From: Bacteroidales bacterium
GTDB lineage: Bacteria > Bacteroidota > Bacteroidia > Bacteroidales > F082
Length of the DNA stretch: 41,635 nucleotides
Direction of reading: 5' to 3'
NCBI GenBank assembly: GCA_030683155.1
Contig: JAUXMV010000074.1
Span: 1 to 41,635 of the forward strand
Made by a program: the position numbers and the translations under genes. Below, one piece after another: positions 40,296 to 41,635 of the stretch (the first letter of the stretch is position 1; every line of letters begins with the position of its first letter). The notes below the pieces were generated by a model. It did no database searches. It was given only the letters and a program-made list of their open reading frames with translations, and was not told the DNA's origin.

Positions 40296-41495
40296 ATGAA
40301 ACATGATCCTGCAGCAAGCATTTTCGACCTCAAACAATTCGGAGAATTCGGTGATGTCAATCCATCCGTAACCGATTCAGCAACCTACACCTTTATGCAA
40401 GCCAAAACCATGACCGACACATTTCATGGGGAAGCAGAAGGTTGTTTTCTTTATTCAAGACACTGGAATCCAAGCAACAAGTATCTGTCCGATGCCCTTG
40501 CAGCAATGGAAGGCACCGAAGCAGGCTGGGTTACAGGCAGTGGCATGGGTGCCATTACCACGGCATTGCTTCAACTCTGCGCAAGCGGTGACCATATAGT
40601 GTCGAGCATGACAACCTACGGAGGCACTTTTGCATTTATGCAAAACTGGTTGCCAAGATTTAATATTGAAGTGACTTTTGTGGATATTACTGACCTGAAT
40701 GCTGTGAAAGCAGCAATCAAGCCCAACACAAAAGTTGTTTACACAGAAACAATGACAAATCCATTGCTTCAGATCAGCGATCTGCCTGCATTATCTGAAA
40801 TCTGCAAAGCTTCGGGTGCCAGTTTGGTTGTTGACAACACTTTCACTCCATTGATTGTTGCACCTGCATTGCATGGCGCTGACGTTGTGGTTTACAGCAT
40901 GACAAAGTTCATCAACGGAAAAAATGATTGCGTGGCCGGTGCAATTTGCGGAACAAATGATTTTATCAATCAGCTGATTGACGTAAACAATGGAACAGCC
41001 ATGTTGCTAGGACCTGTGCTTGATCCATACCGAAGTTCAAGCATTTTAAAAAACCTTCACACTTTGCATATCCGCATGAAACAGCATAGCTACAATGCTA
41101 TGTATCTTGCAAATAAATTCAAAGAAGCAGGACTCAGATTTAATTATCCCGGTATGCCAGACAACAAAGGATATGAGACGCTGAAAAAGATGATGCATCC
41201 TGATTTTGGTTTTGGTGGCATGATTGCAATCGACCTTGGAACTTCAGAAAAAGCAAATATTCTCATGGAAATGATGGAAAGTGCCGGTGTTGGTTATCTT
41301 GCCGTCAGTCTTGGCTACTTCAAAACACTTTTCAGCAACAGCGGAAAAAGCACCTCTTCCGAAGTCCCCGAAGAGGTACAAAAAGAGATGGGTTTATCTC
41401 CAGGACTTATCCGTTTCAGTGTTGGTTTGGATCACAATATTGAAAAGACCTGGCAAAAAATTCTTGAATGCCTAAAAACTTCCGGGATATTGTAA
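40296..41495 (+). CDS. PLP-dependent methionine gamma-lyase / cystathionine-lyase family enzyme
   Basis: A 399-residue Cys/Met-metabolism PLP enzyme. The cofactor lysine lies in VVYSMTKFINGKND; other marks are SRHWNPSNKYLSDALAAMEG, GSGMGAITTALLQL and VVDNTFTPLIVAPALHGADV. Methionine gamma-lyase would cleave methionine to methanethiol, ammonia and 2-oxobutyrate; cystathionine gamma-synthase or -lyase activity cannot be excluded. The substrate-defining cysteine of classic MGLs (near 116) is not obvious: the aligned stretch is SSMTTYGGTFAFM. Regulated probably by the divergent Lrp-like protein. Start ATG at 40296. Confidence 0.88.
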   Translation: MKHDPAASIFDLKQFGEFGDVNPSVTDSATYTFMQAKTMTDTFHGEAEGCFLYSRHWNPSNKYLSDALAAMEGTEAGWVTGSGMGAITTALLQLCASGDHIVSSMTTYGGTFAFMQNWLPRFNIEVTFVDITDLNAVKAAIKPNTKVVYTETMTNPLLQISDLPALSEICKASGASLVVDNTFTPLIVAPALHGADVVVYSMTKFINGKNDCVAGAICGTNDFINQLIDVNNGTAMLLGPVLDPYRSSSILKNLHTLHIRMKQHSYNAMYLANKFKEAGLRFNYPGMPDNKGYETLKKMMHPDFGFGGMIAIDLGTSEKANILMEMMESAGVGYLAVSLGYFKTLFSNSGKSTSSEVPEEVQKEMGLSPGLIRFSVGLDHNIEKTWQKILECLKTSGIL

Positions 41496-41518
41496 CAACA
41501 TTTCTTTTAATTCATTAT

Positions 41519-41635
41519 TGTCCGGTAAACTTTTGGATAGAGTTATGAGATTCTTCACTTCACTTTGTTACGTTCAGAATGACAATACATTAGCGATGTA
41601 AGAAGGGGGCTTGGTGGTGGCGATGCCACCACCAA
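41519..41635. repeat. repeat-derived intergenic end with a perfect 11-bp hairpin
   Basis: TGTCCGGTAAAC (41519-41530) resembles the terminal arm of the MITE-like element at 25338-25474. The last 25 bases (41611-41635) form a perfect hairpin, TTGGTGGTGGC-GAT-GCCACCACCAA. It continues to the window edge, so its full extent is unknown; it lacks a T-run and is unlikely to be a simple terminator. Confidence 0.55.

Overview
The window looks like a chromosomal segment of an environmental Bacteroidota (Bacteroidetes). The signs are AT-rich intergenic DNA, -7 boxes of the TAnnTTTG type, families typical of that phylum (DUF4252, DUF5522, DUF4143 ATPase, short RecQ, large hybrid histidine kinases), and remnants of IS4-, IS1182- and IS110-like elements. 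No rRNA, tRNA, CRISPR array or phage genes were seen.

Layout. 1-4730: IS debris mixed with small accessory genes, all on the minus strand (membrane protein, Fic AMPylase, DHFR/RibD-like reductase, NTF2-like protein). 4731-7460: a compact minus-strand operon of two exported DUF4252 proteins and an ABC-2 exporter. 7461-18740: more accessory genes, all minus strand and separated by structured intergenic elements (DUF4143 ATPase, an exported unknown, AAA ATPase with a C-terminal HEPN-like RNxxxH motif, an unknown 248-aa protein, a 1260-aa STAND NTPase, a DUF6650-like protein). 18740-20270: decayed DNA and a nested tandem-repeat field. 20329-41500: ordinary chromosomal genes (ComM/YifB ATPase, a block of sensor kinases, fatty-acid desaturase, MPG glycosylase, RecQ, hybrid kinase, DUF5522 protein, membrane glycosyltransferase-like protein, Lrp regulator divergent from a methionine gamma-lyase-like enzyme).

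Main observation. The accessory region reads as an integron-type gene-cassette array with no visible integrase (a CALIN). Each gene is followed at its 3' end by a 60-165 bp imperfect inverted repeat. The defining cassette rule holds in several cases: the first bases of a cassette are the reverse complement of the R'' box of that cassette's own 3' site. The pairs are GTTGGCTGAA/TTCAGCCAAC for the DUF6650 gene, GTTAGTGGC/GCCACTAAC for the AAA-HEPN gene, GTTGTGC/GCACAAC for the exported unknown, and TTGTATGC/GCATACAA for the STAND gene. Weaker matches exist for the 248-aa and DUF4143 genes. Cargo includes likely anti-phage or toxin-type proteins (STAND, AAA-HEPN, Fic). IS110-family remnants lie at two cassette junctions.

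Chromosomal part. An operon with a good TTTG-N19-TATATTTG promoter encodes a giant dual-sensor hybrid kinase, a CHASE4-type kinase and a lone receiver. The last two look like a split paralogue of the first. RecQ and MPG glycosylase are tightly linked downstream of a soluble hybrid kinase, which suggests DNA-repair genes co-transcribed with a signalling protein. All function calls come from reading motifs by eye; no database search was run.
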